This document shows, one piece after another, positions 17,025 to 25,421 of a stretch of DNA of 64,000 nt. Below the pieces are notes generated by a model. The model did no database searches. It had not been told where the DNA came from and saw nothing but the letters and a program-made list of their open reading frames with translations. A program made the position numbers and the translations under genes. Source of the DNA: Chloroflexota bacterium (GTDB lineage: Bacteria; Chloroflexota; Dehalococcoidia; Lucifugimonadales; GCA-2722455); the NCBI GenBank assembly GCA_002722455.1, contig PBMB01000002.1, positions 124,001-188,000 on the forward strand, read 5' to 3'. How positions within the stretch are numbered: position 1 is the first letter of the stretch; each line of letters starts with the position of its first letter.

Positions 17025-18395
17025 ATGATATCAAAAAGGTTTAGGAAGAGAAAGTTGGTATCTTTATTTGACGGAGTAGGATGTTTTCCATTAGCGTTCG
17101 CAAATAAAATAGGTATAGACAAAAAAGATTTAGATTATTTAAGTTCTGAGATAGAACCGTTTTTAATAGGTATATTAGAAGAGCAATTTAAAAATGTAAA
17201 ACAATTATATGACATAGAAAAAGTTGACGTAAAATCTTTAAATGGTGATATAATTACAATGGGAACACCTTGCACTGGATTTTCAGTGTCTGGTAAAAGA
17301 GACGGTTTACAAAATGTTGAATCAAAACTTTTTGTAAATGGTGTTGAAGCGATAAAAAAAATAAAACCAGAATATTTTGTTTGGGAAAATGTTTTTGGGG
17401 TATATTCTGCGGGTCAGAGGTCTGAATTTAGAGAAATACTTCATTATTTTAAAGAAACAGGGTATGATTTAGCTTGGACTTTATTAGATACAAAATTCTT
17501 TGGTATACCACAAAGAAGAAGAAGATTGTTTATGATAGGTGTCAAATCAGGACTGCCTAAAAACAACAATATATTTGATATAAAAGAAAGACAATCAAAA
17601 GAGTTATTGAAAGAAGAAAAAGCTTTTGATGATCACTTCGAATTTGATTTTAATAAAAAATCAACAAATCCAGAAGATCACTTCGCATTTTACAATAGAC
17701 AACGTTCTGATAAATTCAAAGAAATTGGTATATCCAATACAATAGCCAAAAGAGATTTTAAAGGTTCTACTGACGTAGTTATTAAAAATGGTTCCATACG
17801 AAGAGTGGTTCCAAAAGAAAGATTAAGACTTCAAGGTATTCCAGATGATTTCTTTGATTCTACATATAAAAATCAAAAAGGTGATAAACCAAGATTCCAA
17901 GCAAATGGAATGTCTGTCCCAGTAGTAGAATATGTCTTTGAGCAATTAAATAAAATAGACGGAAATACTCATTTAACAGAAGTTGATTATGATAAAGAAG
18001 TATTTATTAGTAAAGATATTAGAGAAGAATATAGAGAAGCACCAAAGAAAACAAAACCAGATGAACTTCCAAAATTTAAACAAATACCATATACAGGTCA
18101 AATGTTTTTCAAAAGAGACGAAGATGGTAATATTTTAGATCATGAAGAAGTTGAATTTCATTTTGCTAAGAGGTGTGTGGAATCTTCACCTGTAATGAAA
18201 GCTGTTACTATCGATAATATACTTCTTGACGAAGTAGAAGAAAAATATCATTTGTCAGAAAAGACATTAGAAGGATTTATAAGAAGATCTCATACTTCAA
18301 AATTACCATTACCTGAAAAAATGAGGGAAGTTATGTTTCATAAATATCCAAATCTAATTGAATATGACAAAAAAATGGAAGAAGAATATAAATAA
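17025..18395 (+). CDS. C5-cytosine DNA methyltransferase, divergent (456 aa)
   Basis: Motif I L-F-D-G-V-G-C-F-P (14-22), motif IV G-T-P-C-T-G-F-S with the catalytic Cys at 83, motif VI E-N-V at 121-123, motif VIII Q-R-R-R-R at 163-167, motif IX R-L-R-L-Q-G-I-P-D and motif X N-G-M-S-V-P-V-V. Transfers methyl from SAM to C5 of cytosine in DNA. The usual P-C-Q is P-C-T and G-N-S/A-V is N-G-M-S-V, so it is an outlier. About 120 residues follow motif X, an unusual C-terminal extension with no recognised domain. No restriction endonuclease is adjacent, so it looks solitary. Confidence 0.9.
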   Translation: MISKRFRKRKLVSLFDGVGCFPLAFANKIGIDKKDLDYLSSEIEPFLIGILEEQFKNVKQLYDIEKVDVKSLNGDIITMGTPCTGFSVSGKRDGLQNVESKLFVNGVEAIKKIKPEYFVWENVFGVYSAGQRSEFREILHYFKETGYDLAWTLLDTKFFGIPQRRRRLFMIGVKSGLPKNNNIFDIKERQSKELLKEEKAFDDHFEFDFNKKSTNPEDHFAFYNRQRSDKFKEIGISNTIAKRDFKGSTDVVIKNGSIRRVVPKERLRLQGIPDDFFDSTYKNQKGDKPRFQANGMSVPVVEYVFEQLNKIDGNTHLTEVDYDKEVFISKDIREEYREAPKKTKPDELPKFKQIPYTGQMFFKRDEDGNILDHEEVEFHFAKRCVESSPVMKAVTIDNILLDEVEEKYHLSEKTLEGFIRRSHTSKLPLPEKMREVMFHKYPNLIEYDKKMEEEYK

Positions 18396-18400
18396 GAAAA

Positions 18401-18424
18401 AAAGAAGGCTTCCTGCCTTCTTTT
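18401..18424. terminator. Bidirectional terminator
   Basis: AAAGAAGGC-TTCCT-GCCTTCTTT between convergent genes. Confidence 0.88.
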
Positions 18425-19150
18425 TTATTCTTTGAAATATTTATCAATTTCTTTTTCAAGTTTATTGAATATATGTTCCTTCCAAAAATAAGGGGAATAT
18501 TCAGCATTAAAAGAATTGTCTTCGGTATAGATTTTAGAAGGTAATTCAGAACTAAAAATATCAATCCCAATGTCAGATAAAATATCAAGCAGCAATTCTT
18601 CTAATTCAGTTTCTTTACTGATCTGAATATCTTCATAAAGCACATTAAGATTAGAATAATCCATGTTATCAGCAACTAAATAATGATAAACAATGAAATC
18701 ACCTTCAAAACAAAATTCTTTTACATTTAAATCTTTTAATATTTGTTTAAAATAGGGTAGACAATGAAGTTCCCTGAAATTGTCACCATTGAAAAAATCA
18801 GAGATTGCCTTTTCACTTAAAATATGAGAGTTTTCCCAAATTGATTTCTTCTCTCTATAAAAATCATTTCTTTCTTTTAAGAACTGATATTTAGGAGCAA
18901 TAAGTTCTGCTTCTATGCTTCTATCAAAAATAGAACCATTAAAATAAAGTTTAATAAAACGATTATGAGATGTTCCTAGACTAGTTAATGAATCAATTAT
19001 AACAAAACCTTTAAATTTGATAGAAGATAGGGATTCTTCTATCATTTTTTTGTTAAATGAGAACATTTCGTATGTCATCATAGAGACAATCATTTGATTA
19101 TTTTCATATGTGATAATATAAGGTTTTGGCGTTTTTAAATCAAAACTCAT
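18425..19150 (-). CDS. Hypothetical protein (241 aa)
   Basis: Not recognised. A soluble acidic protein of mixed alpha/beta character, without signal peptide or membrane spans. Its start overlaps the stop of the upstream gene by 4 nt (ATGA), so the two are translationally coupled and probably act together. Confidence 0.65.
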   Translation of the reverse strand: MSFDLKTPKPYIITYENNQMIVSMMTYEMFSFNKKMIEESLSSIKFKGFVIIDSLTSLGTSHNRFIKLYFNGSIFDRSIEAELIAPKYQFLKERNDFYREKKSIWENSHILSEKAISDFFNGDNFRELHCLPYFKQILKDLNVKEFCFEGDFIVYHYLVADNMDYSNLNVLYEDIQISKETELEELLLDILSDIGIDIFSSELPSKIYTEDNSFNAEYSPYFWKEHIFNKLEKEIDKYFKE

Positions 19151-19947
19151 TCTGTAATAACCTTTTTAATGTAATTAGAAATTAGATTAGCTCTAAAATA
19201 TTGGTTTGCTTTGACATCTTTTTTACGATTCCAAGCCCAATAATCAATAAAATCTAGTTTTTCTTCTTGTGTAACTTCTCTTTCATTAGTCGGACTATAT
19301 CTTTTAAGCTCTAAATATTCTGGACTGTTAGAAATATATCCAGTATGCAATTTATGTGAAAGAAAATCTATGTAATCAGAAAAATGACTTTCAAAAACAA
19401 AATCATCATTTATTGAATTTATAAGTTCTGCAATATTAGTCCCTAGTTCTCTGATTGTAGAATAAGGAATTGTAGCTTTATACAATTGAATATCTTTATA
19501 CTTATTGTTAGGTGTTGTTAATATTTCAATGTCAGTCAAAAAGCCTGAATAAGAGCATTCTTTTTTTATTGAATCCAAAACTGAAATAAAGTCTGATTTA
19601 ATATTGGAAACATAATTTTCTAATAAAATACAATCTTTTGTGAAAAATATTTTTTTTGATTTTCTAAGGAAAGAATTTTTCTCAAAGCCATTGCTTCCAA
19701 AAAAATCTTCAAATTCTTGTTCTGTATAAAATAATCCCGTCTGATCTTTTATTTCTATTCTTGTGGTTGCTTTTCTTAATTCTTCTCTATAAGATTTAAC
19801 ACTAGCAAAGCCTAGTTTTGTTACAAATCGATGCCTTGAACGATTAAGATTACAGTTATTTGCTTCTGCAAATAGTTTTGTGGTTTTTAGGAAATTTTCT
19901 TCATTTGAAAATCCAAATTTCTCGATTAATTGCTTTTCTGTTAACAT
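19147..19947 (-). CDS. Hypothetical protein (266 aa)
   Basis: Not recognised. Basic N-terminus with repeated short helices (residues 1-60, F-G-F-S-x-E-E-N-F-L pattern, then L-G-F-A-S-V-K-S-Y), reminiscent of a small helical DNA-binding region, but no defined helix-turn-helix can be claimed. First gene of a two-gene unit expressed from a strong promoter at 20141-20169 through a leader of about 185 nt. Confidence 0.65.
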   Translation of the reverse strand: MLTEKQLIEKFGFSNEENFLKTTKLFAEANNCNLNRSRHRFVTKLGFASVKSYREELRKATTRIEIKDQTGLFYTEQEFEDFFGSNGFEKNSFLRKSKKIFFTKDCILLENYVSNIKSDFISVLDSIKKECSYSGFLTDIEILTTPNNKYKDIQLYKATIPYSTIRELGTNIAELINSINDDFVFESHFSDYIDFLSHKLHTGYISNSPEYLELKRYSPTNEREVTQEEKLDFIDYWAWNRKKDVKANQYFRANLISNYIKKVITE

Positions 19948-20134
19948 AATAAATTACCTTTAATTTTTTATTTATGTTTGATAAAAGTTGTTTCCCGAAC
20001 AATCATCAAACGTAAAAGTAAGATATTGTGTCGATTGTTTATTTATTTAATAAGAAGATTTTTTATAATGGAAACTGAAGGTAATCTAATAAACCTAGAT
20101 GTAGTAAAGGTTCTCACTCTACTCTTATAATCAT
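19948..20134 (-). promoter_or_regulatory. Long structured 5' leader
   Basis: On the - strand the leader contains an ATCTA/TAGAT hairpin with a 7-nt loop (about 20084-20100). Nearer the gene is a two-tier hairpin of GTTTGAT/ATCAAAC enclosing TTGTT/AACAA (about 19977-20011). The length and structure are unusual among this window's leaders and suggest post-transcriptional control. No known riboswitch was recognised. Confidence 0.4.
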
Positions 20135-20140
20135 AGGCTT

Positions 20141-20169
20141 ATTATACTGTTTTTGTAAAAACAAGTCAA
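20141..20169 (-). promoter_or_regulatory. Strong sigma-70 promoter
   Basis: Read on the - strand: TTGACT, 17-bp spacer, TATAAT. The -35 starts a few bases beyond the stop of the 20176 gene. Confidence 0.85.
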
Positions 20170-20175
20170 TAAAAC

Positions 20176-20568
20176 TTAAAAAGAATAAAGAAAATCTTTA
20201 TTTGAAGAACCTCTTTTGATCCATTCTTCAACAATATGATTTGAGTGTATTCTCATTTCATATACAGTTTTATCACCAATTAATTGTCTTTCAGGTAATC
20301 TCTTTAACATATTTAATGAAACCATTTCTCTTACGAGATCATTAAAAACAAACTCTTCTGTAATAGAGAAGTTGGGATCTTTGTTTATTTTTTGCTGAAC
20401 TTTTTCAAATACAGTAACCATTTTCAAATATGCACTAGTATCCTTACCTTCACACTGTGCTTTTAAATAAGTTTTCAATATGTCACTGTAAACTTTTTTG
20501 AAATTTTCTTTATAGTGAGATTCAAAATCTTCTGAGCTGTTTTTTTTAGTTATGCTGTTAACAATCAT
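20176..20568 (-). CDS. Hypothetical protein (130 aa)
   Basis: Not recognised. A soluble, mostly helical protein. Last gene of a three-gene - strand unit headed by the exonuclease-like gene (21393-22322) and the helical protein (20580-21392). An AAGGAGA ribosome binding site overlaps the 3' end region of the upstream gene spacing. No terminator is evident before the next promoter. Confidence 0.65.
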   Translation of the reverse strand: MIVNSITKKNSSEDFESHYKENFKKVYSDILKTYLKAQCEGKDTSAYLKMVTVFEKVQQKINKDPNFSITEEFVFNDLVREMVSLNMLKRLPERQLIGDKTVYEMRIHSNHIVEEWIKRGSSNKDFLYSF

Positions 20569-20579
20569 AGTGTATCTCC

Positions 20580-21392
20580 TTAGAACTCATATATTTTCTG
20601 AAGCTTTGTGTCTACTGTAAAGTTTTTATTAGCTTTTTCTGTTAGTTTTTCTATTTTATTGCTTAGGTCATCAAGTTTTATTCTTCTATTGATTTGAACT
20701 TGTAAAAGATTTTTCGTTTCTTCTTTTAGATTTACTTTTATAAGCATATTATTGTCTTTTAATATACTTTCAAAATCTTTAATATATTCTCTTAGATCGT
20801 TAAGCATTCGCTCTTTACTAAGAAAAACAAAATCATTTTCAATTAATAAATTCGTATTTAATGTAACATAAGAATATTCTAAATTGTTATTTAAAACAGC
20901 TAAAAGCAACTTTTTATACTCTATTTTTAAAAAATCTAATTCTTCTTCTGTTAATGTAGTCATAGAAACGGTTGATAATTTTTTTGCAAAATCATTGGTT
21001 AAATCAATAAGATATTTTGCTCGTTTTCTTTTTAATCTGAGTGCAATGTCATTTTGAAAACCCTTTTGACTAAGCTCTAATTTTCTCTTTTCTTGAATGC
21101 ATTCAAATAATGAAATCAAATCTTTAACATTTTTACTACTAGGATTCTTACCTTCTTTTATATCGTTTTCTGCTTTGTATAAATCTTCTGCTATTCTTGC
21201 ATATTTTACAATATTTTTTCTTTTTTCTTCATGGTTACAAACTCTTTCTATTTCTTTATTAAAAAGAAAAATAAATTCTTCTAGTTTTTTTTCAACAGTA
21301 TTGCAACTATCATTAAAAGTAACAGACATTTTAATAAATTTAATAAATTTCATTGGACTATCGTAAAAAAAGTTTTTATCTTCTGAAATCAT
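20580..21392 (-). CDS. Hypothetical helical protein (270 aa)
   Basis: Not recognised. Almost entirely alpha-helical and rich in Lys/Glu/Asn/Leu with heptad-like spacing, so probably an extended coiled-coil. No membrane span or signal peptide. AAGGAG precedes the start. Sits directly downstream of a probable 3'-5' exonuclease (stop and start abut), suggesting a partner or adaptor role by context only. Confidence 0.65.
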   Translation of the reverse strand: MISEDKNFFYDSPMKFIKFIKMSVTFNDSCNTVEKKLEEFIFLFNKEIERVCNHEEKRKNIVKYARIAEDLYKAENDIKEGKNPSSKNVKDLISLFECIQEKRKLELSQKGFQNDIALRLKRKRAKYLIDLTNDFAKKLSTVSMTTLTEEELDFLKIEYKKLLLAVLNNNLEYSYVTLNTNLLIENDFVFLSKERMLNDLREYIKDFESILKDNNMLIKVNLKEETKNLLQVQINRRIKLDDLSNKIEKLTEKANKNFTVDTKLQKIYEF

Positions 21393-22322
21393 TTAAGCTA
21401 CTCCTTTATGTTCTTTTTGCATTACTTCGTCATACATATGTAAAACGAGTTTTAAGGCATATGCAGCATCATTACCTGCATTATGTAAATGAGAGCAAGA
21501 AATACTTCTTTTTCTTAATGCTTCTGTTAATGATAAATATTTCTCTTGTGGTTCCATTGTTAACTCACAATATTTAGTATCAATAATTTGATCCCAATTA
21601 GGTTTAATCTTTAGTATTTGCATTTCATTTACAATATCATGTGCAACAAGAAATCCAGCGTCTTTTATATAAAGCATTACTTCTTGATATGCTTCTTCTT
21701 TTGAAACAATTCTTGTTTCTCCAAAATGAAAAGAATTACGAAGACCTTCTTTCTTTTTGTTGGTGTTTTGGTAATCATCAATGATATAATAGAGTGAAAT
21801 TGTTTCTTTTGTTTCTGGGTAATACAAAGAGACACCAACCTCAGAAACGCAATCAAATGACAAACCATTGTATTCAAAATCTAATGAAACAATAGTTTTA
21901 GCGTTCTTTATTCTTTTTAGGTTTCTATAATGGCGTTCATATTTTAAAGCATTATTCTTAATGCTTTGAAGTCCTTTTTTGCTATTGTTGGCAACAAAAT
22001 TTCTTGTGAATCGCCCAATAATATAACTATTGGAAGGAGAGTTTAACTCAAAAGCGTCTTCTGAAAGTGTAACAGGCTTGATTCTACCTGTATCATTTCT
22101 TTTTTTGATATAAGGTTCGATTGGTGAAGAAATCTTTTTAAAATCATTCTCATTAATAATGACATGCATATCGTCTACAAGAATCTCTTCAAATTGATAC
22201 ATATTAAATAGATGAGCAAAGTAGCAATCCCGAACATATTCTTTCAATGCTTCATTTTTGTATTCATGTGAAAGATAAACACTTTTGATATTTGCTAATC
22301 TATAATAGAGCCGGGGTTTCAT
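21393..22322 (-). CDS. DEDD-family 3'-5' exonuclease-like protein (309 aa)
   Basis: Residues about 140-300 carry the RNase H-like exonuclease fold. Exo I is S-L-D-F-E (D and E spaced as DxE), Exo II is F-L-V-A-H-D with the conserved H-D, and Exo III is H-N-A-G-N-D-A, which fits the HxAxxD pattern of the DEDDh class. This arrangement resembles the GFD2/QDE-2-interacting type of nuclease domain more than PolC/DnaQ. The N-terminal 130 residues are unrecognised. First gene of a three-gene unit. Substrate (RNA or DNA) is not determinable here. Confidence 0.8.
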   Translation of the reverse strand: MKPRLYYRLANIKSVYLSHEYKNEALKEYVRDCYFAHLFNMYQFEEILVDDMHVIINENDFKKISSPIEPYIKKRNDTGRIKPVTLSEDAFELNSPSNSYIIGRFTRNFVANNSKKGLQSIKNNALKYERHYRNLKRIKNAKTIVSLDFEYNGLSFDCVSEVGVSLYYPETKETISLYYIIDDYQNTNKKKEGLRNSFHFGETRIVSKEEAYQEVMLYIKDAGFLVAHDIVNEMQILKIKPNWDQIIDTKYCELTMEPQEKYLSLTEALRKRSISCSHLHNAGNDAAYALKLVLHMYDEVMQKEHKGVA

Positions 22323-22356
22323 TGATTTAATCCTTTTTTAATACTTGTTAAAACTA

Positions 22357-22385
22357 ACATTATCAAAAAAACCTTATAAAATCAA
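22357..22385 (-). promoter_or_regulatory. Sigma-70 promoter
   Basis: On the - strand TTGATT, 17-bp spacer, TAATGT; upstream of the exonuclease unit. Confidence 0.6.
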
Positions 22386-22394
22386 GAAAAAAAG

Positions 22395-23000
22395 CTATTC
22401 TTTAACCTTTAATTTTTTTATATCAAACTCAAAAATATCTTTTATTTTGTTTTCATGGATGGTCGTTTTACCTTTTCTTTCAAGAGAGTAAAAATCAGAA
22501 TTATTATTAGTTCCATAAAAATAAAAATAATCGGTATATTTTTTATTCCAGAAATAATATTGAAAATAAATATCGTAAGGCTCATCTTCTGTAAGGAGAG
22601 TGACTGCTTTGTTTTTGTCGTTAAAAAACAATTTGCCATAAGGAAATTCAACATTATTTTTTTTGTAGTTACAAAATTTATTTACACGCTTTAAATAACT
22701 TTCAATGCCTTCTTCTAAGCAATGTTGTATTACTATAGAAATTAAGGAATCTATGTTTTTCAACCTAAAACCAAAATATTTTGAAATATCTCTAGTTTCC
22801 AAAACGACTTCATTGAATATTTGATAATAAAAATTTTTATCTCTAACTTCTTCTATATTATTTTTTTTAATGTAAATAAGTGCTTTTTTAAGGAAAGCTG
22901 AATACATTCTATGCTCTATTTCAATGACTTTTTGTATCTCTTTCTTTGTTTTAATGTAGGCTTTGTTTGTTTTAAGAGTATAGCCTTGTATTTTAATCAT
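22395..23000 (-). CDS. Hypothetical protein (201 aa)
   Basis: Not recognised. Helical N-terminal half, aromatic-rich C-terminal half (many Tyr/Phe in residues 140-175). No signal peptide or membrane span. Monocistronic with a consensus promoter at 23024-23052. Confidence 0.65.
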   Translation of the reverse strand: MIKIQGYTLKTNKAYIKTKKEIQKVIEIEHRMYSAFLKKALIYIKKNNIEEVRDKNFYYQIFNEVVLETRDISKYFGFRLKNIDSLISIVIQHCLEEGIESYLKRVNKFCNYKKNNVEFPYGKLFFNDKNKAVTLLTEDEPYDIYFQYYFWNKKYTDYFYFYGTNNNSDFYSLERKGKTTIHENKIKDIFEFDIKKLKVKE

Positions 23001-23023
23001 TTTAATCCCTCATTTTGAATACA

Positions 23024-23052
23024 ATTATAAAAGATGAGTTGATAAATGTCAA
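23024..23052 (-). promoter_or_regulatory. Consensus sigma-70 promoter
   Basis: On the - strand TTGACA, 17-bp spacer, TATAAT, a full consensus. Drives the 22395-23000 gene. Confidence 0.88.
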
Positions 23053-23256
23053 TAAACCGTTTGCGAAACATTTCGAATTAGTTTTACTAATGAATATTAA
23101 TTGATTTCAAATATAAAAAATATCATTATCAAAACAAAAACAAAATATAAAAGAACCTTTTGGTAAAAAAAGTAGAGTAAAAAACCAACTAAAGAAAAAA
23201 AACCAAAATTTAATATAGAAAACAATACTATATATTAGAATATAAGTTTTTTTCAT
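23053..23256. other. AT-rich intergenic region
   Basis: About 200 bp of A/T-rich sequence between divergent promoters. No ORF with a ribosome binding site, no repeat and no convincing RNA structure seen. Confidence 0.5.
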
Positions 23257-23285
23257 TTTACGATAACAAAAAAAAATAGTAAAAT
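23257..23285 (+). promoter_or_regulatory. Probable promoter
   Basis: TTTACG, 17-bp spacer, TAAAAT; upstream of the small membrane peptide. Confidence 0.5.
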
Positions 23286-23319
23286 CTTTATTAGAGATAA
23301 CAAAGAATTAGGAGAAGTT

Positions 23320-23448
23320 ATGGAAATACTATTGATTTTAGCAATTGTAGCATCATTTTTTATTATTCCGTCTTCACTAGAAACAAGACCATTAGAGCAT
23401 CAATCAGTCTTTTTATCTGGTGAAAAATTTGACGCAAAACTATAATAA
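23320..23448 (+). CDS. Small single-span membrane protein (42 aa)
   Basis: A 42-codon gene with a strong TAGGAGAAG ribosome binding site. Residues 1-18 are a hydrophobic helix (MEILLILAIVASFFIIP), followed by a short polar tail. It is either a single-span membrane peptide or a small exported protein. Promoter, ribosome binding site and downstream terminator together make it a credible gene too short for routine prediction. A Lys/Asn peptide frame follows on the same transcript. Confidence 0.65.
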
Positions 23449-23474
23449 ATAAAAAAAATAAAAACAAAAAAAGA

Positions 23475-23525
23475 ATGAAAAAGAAGAACAAGAACAAGAA
23501 CAAGAACAAGAATAAAAAAGAATAA
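23475..23525 (+). repeat. AAGAAC hexanucleotide tandem repeat encoding a Lys-Asn peptide
   Basis: Nearly five copies of AAGAAC at 23484-23513, within a 16-codon frame (ATG 23475 to TAA 23525) that would encode alternating Lys and Asn. It shares the transcript with the 42-aa membrane peptide. Repeat copy number could vary by slippage. Whether the peptide is made is uncertain because the ribosome binding site is only a purine-rich stretch. Confidence 0.5.
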
Positions 23526-23546
23526 TAAAATGACATTTTTTTTGAC

Positions 23547-23577
23547 AAAACTCAATCGTCTCCCTTGATTGAGTTTT
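23547..23577 (+). terminator. Rho-independent terminator
   Basis: AAAACTCAATC/GATTGAGTTTT with 9-nt loop and T-run. Confidence 0.85.
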
Positions 23578-23584
23578 TATTTAT

Positions 23585-23613
23585 TTGAGGAAAATAAAAA
23601 CTTATGATATAAT
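23585..23613 (+). promoter_or_regulatory. Sigma-70 promoter (extended -10)
   Basis: TTTGAG, 17-bp spacer, TATAAT with TG extension; drives the 23639 gene. Confidence 0.7.
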
Positions 23614-23638
23614 ATTCAATTAATATTGTGAGGTCGGT

Positions 23639-24229
23639 ATGGAAAAAATAAAAACAATTTTAGGATTTAACTTTAAAGATTATGAAATAGAATTATCAAA
23701 AGGTTGGGTCGAAGCAACAAAACCGATTTCCGTTCTGCATAGCAAAAAAGATATATTTAAAGAGGTCTATTGGAATGGTGATGAAAAAGATTTTAGAAAG
23801 CTAATTCAAAATTTAAAACGATTGGAAGATTCTGAATTTTCTGATTGGGCTTCTTATGTATTGACTGCTCAACAAAAATGGAATGAAAAAGATCAAGAAA
23901 TATTTGATATATTTTATAAAAAAGAAAATGAAATGGAAATGCTTCAAAAATCAACAAATATTTTATGGCTTGAATCAGGTGAAATATTAAAAAGGAATAG
24001 AAGAAAGAAAAGATTAATTGATAGAGAAACAGGCTTAAAAAAAATAAGAGATTCCGAAATAAATATTGATCGAGATTCTATTTTTATCACTATGTTTTCA
24101 AAAATGATTTCTTTATATATAGATTTAAAACTTAAAGGTACAGAAAAAGAAAAAATATTTAGAACATATCAAAACTTAAACGTAAAAGAGATTAAAAGCT
24201 CAAGAATAGGTGAAAAAATAACCAGTTAA
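23639..24229 (+). CDS. Hypothetical protein (196 aa)
   Basis: Not recognised. A soluble basic protein with aromatic-rich N-terminal half and a helical C-terminus. GAGG ribosome binding site, own promoter and own terminator. It is convergent with the C5 methyltransferase at 24246. Confidence 0.65.
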   Translation: MEKIKTILGFNFKDYEIELSKGWVEATKPISVLHSKKDIFKEVYWNGDEKDFRKLIQNLKRLEDSEFSDWASYVLTAQQKWNEKDQEIFDIFYKKENEMEMLQKSTNILWLESGEILKRNRRKKRLIDRETGLKKIRDSEINIDRDSIFITMFSKMISLYIDLKLKGTEKEKIFRTYQNLNVKEIKSSRIGEKITS

Positions 24230-24245
24230 AAACTGGTTATTTTTA
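24217..24245. terminator. Bidirectional terminator
   Basis: ATAACCAG-TTAAAAA-CTGGTTAT with flanking A and T runs. Confidence 0.85.
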
Positions 24246-25292
24246 TTATTTCTTTTCAACACATTTTTTAAGTTGAAGCATAAATTTATATGAAACTAAA
24301 CTTGGTATGCCACTACATCTTTCGTATTTTTTAGCAGGAGAGATATCTTCTGGGAAAACATAATGATCAGGAACAGTTTGTAATCTTAAAGATTCTCTAA
24401 CAGTATATCTTCTTTGATCATTCACACCCCAATCTAATATTAAAGCGGTAGCTTTACCCATAACCGTAGACATAATTGTTTTTGAAGGTTTATCGGGGTC
24501 AATTTTTCTTAAAAAACCAGTTCTACCACCACCTGAATAAAATGCTTTTTTCATAAATGCTTTTTGATCTTCAATAGGAAGACTTTTCCAATTTTTTCCA
24601 ACAGGTATTTTGTGAGCATATGGTTTTTCATCATTTCTTAATTTGAATTTTTCTAAATCGTCATGATTGTTTTTATTATCTGGTATTTTAGGTAAGTCTC
24701 CGATAGCGTCACGAACAGTGTAAACTTCTTTTGTTTTTTCAGGAAACTCAAATTTAGAATTAAACTTTTTATGAACACCCATTATAAAGATCCTAACTCT
24801 TTCTTGTGGAACTCCATAATCTAGACAATTTATTTTTTCCCAAGTAACATTATATTTTTCAGATAATAATTCGACAAGTTCTTCTAAAAACTGAATATTT
24901 CTTTTATTGGACAATCCACCAACATTTTCCAACATAAAGCCTTTTGGTTCGTTATCAAGAATACATTGAGTAATAACTAATCCTAAGTTCCCTTTATCTG
25001 GATCATTAACACCTAGATTCTTTCCTGCAATACTAAATGGTTGACAAGGAAAGCCACCAGTATAAAAATCGGCATAAGGTATATCTTTTGAAGTAATTGT
25101 TTTAGCGTCAAGAACAACAGCAACTTTATGTTTTAAATTTTCATTATAACTTCTAACTGCATGTTTATTATTATCAAATGCAAAGATAGTATTAAATCCA
25201 GCATATTCAGTGCCTACGGCTCCAATGCCACCGCCACAAAAAAAATCAACAACTGTAAAGCCATTAGATTTTAATTTCTTCATTTTTTCCAT
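24246..25292 (-). CDS. C5-cytosine DNA methyltransferase (348 aa)
   Basis: Near-canonical motifs: I V-D-F-F-C-G-G-G-I-G (15-24), IV G-F-P-C-Q-P-F-S with catalytic Cys 83, VI L-E-N-V (121-124), VIII Q-E-R-V-R-I-F, IX R-E-S-L-R-L-Q-T-V-P and X near G-I-P-S-L-V. Methylates cytosine C5 in a sequence set by the target recognition region between VIII and IX (about 190-275). The length is normal for the family. No endonuclease gene is adjacent; it is probably an orphan or protective methylase. It is clearly different in sequence from the window's other C5 enzyme. Confidence 0.95.
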   Translation of the reverse strand: MEKMKKLKSNGFTVVDFFCGGGIGAVGTEYAGFNTIFAFDNNKHAVRSYNENLKHKVAVVLDAKTITSKDIPYADFYTGGFPCQPFSIAGKNLGVNDPDKGNLGLVITQCILDNEPKGFMLENVGGLSNKRNIQFLEELVELLSEKYNVTWEKINCLDYGVPQERVRIFIMGVHKKFNSKFEFPEKTKEVYTVRDAIGDLPKIPDNKNNHDDLEKFKLRNDEKPYAHKIPVGKNWKSLPIEDQKAFMKKAFYSGGGRTGFLRKIDPDKPSKTIMSTVMGKATALILDWGVNDQRRYTVRESLRLQTVPDHYVFPEDISPAKKYERCSGIPSLVSYKFMLQLKKCVEKK

Positions 25293-25367
25293 CTTATATA
25301 ATCCTTTTTTTTCTTATTTATTAATTATTTTACCATTAATAAATTAAAATAAAAGGTCCTTAAAAAT

Positions 25368-25397
25368 AAAAAACTTCAATGGAAATTGAAGTTTTTT
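25368..25397. terminator. Rho-independent terminator
   Basis: 13-bp A/T-flanked stem AAAAAACTTCAAT/ATTGAAGTTTTTT with GGAA loop. It ends the small - strand gene at 25422-25589. Confidence 0.88.
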
Positions 25398-25421
25398 ATT
25401 ATCTTATTCTTTTATTTCTCC

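Noticed and set aside
20070-20130. tRNA-like anticodon arm (ATCTA/TAGAT with a 7-nt loop)
   Set aside because: No matching acceptor, D or T arm; position 37 would be C. It fits better as a leader hairpin on the - strand.
23363-23548. - strand frame rich in Leu/Phe
   Set aside because: It is the complement of the AAGAAC repeat and A-rich tract and has no ribosome binding site or promoter; low-complexity artefact.
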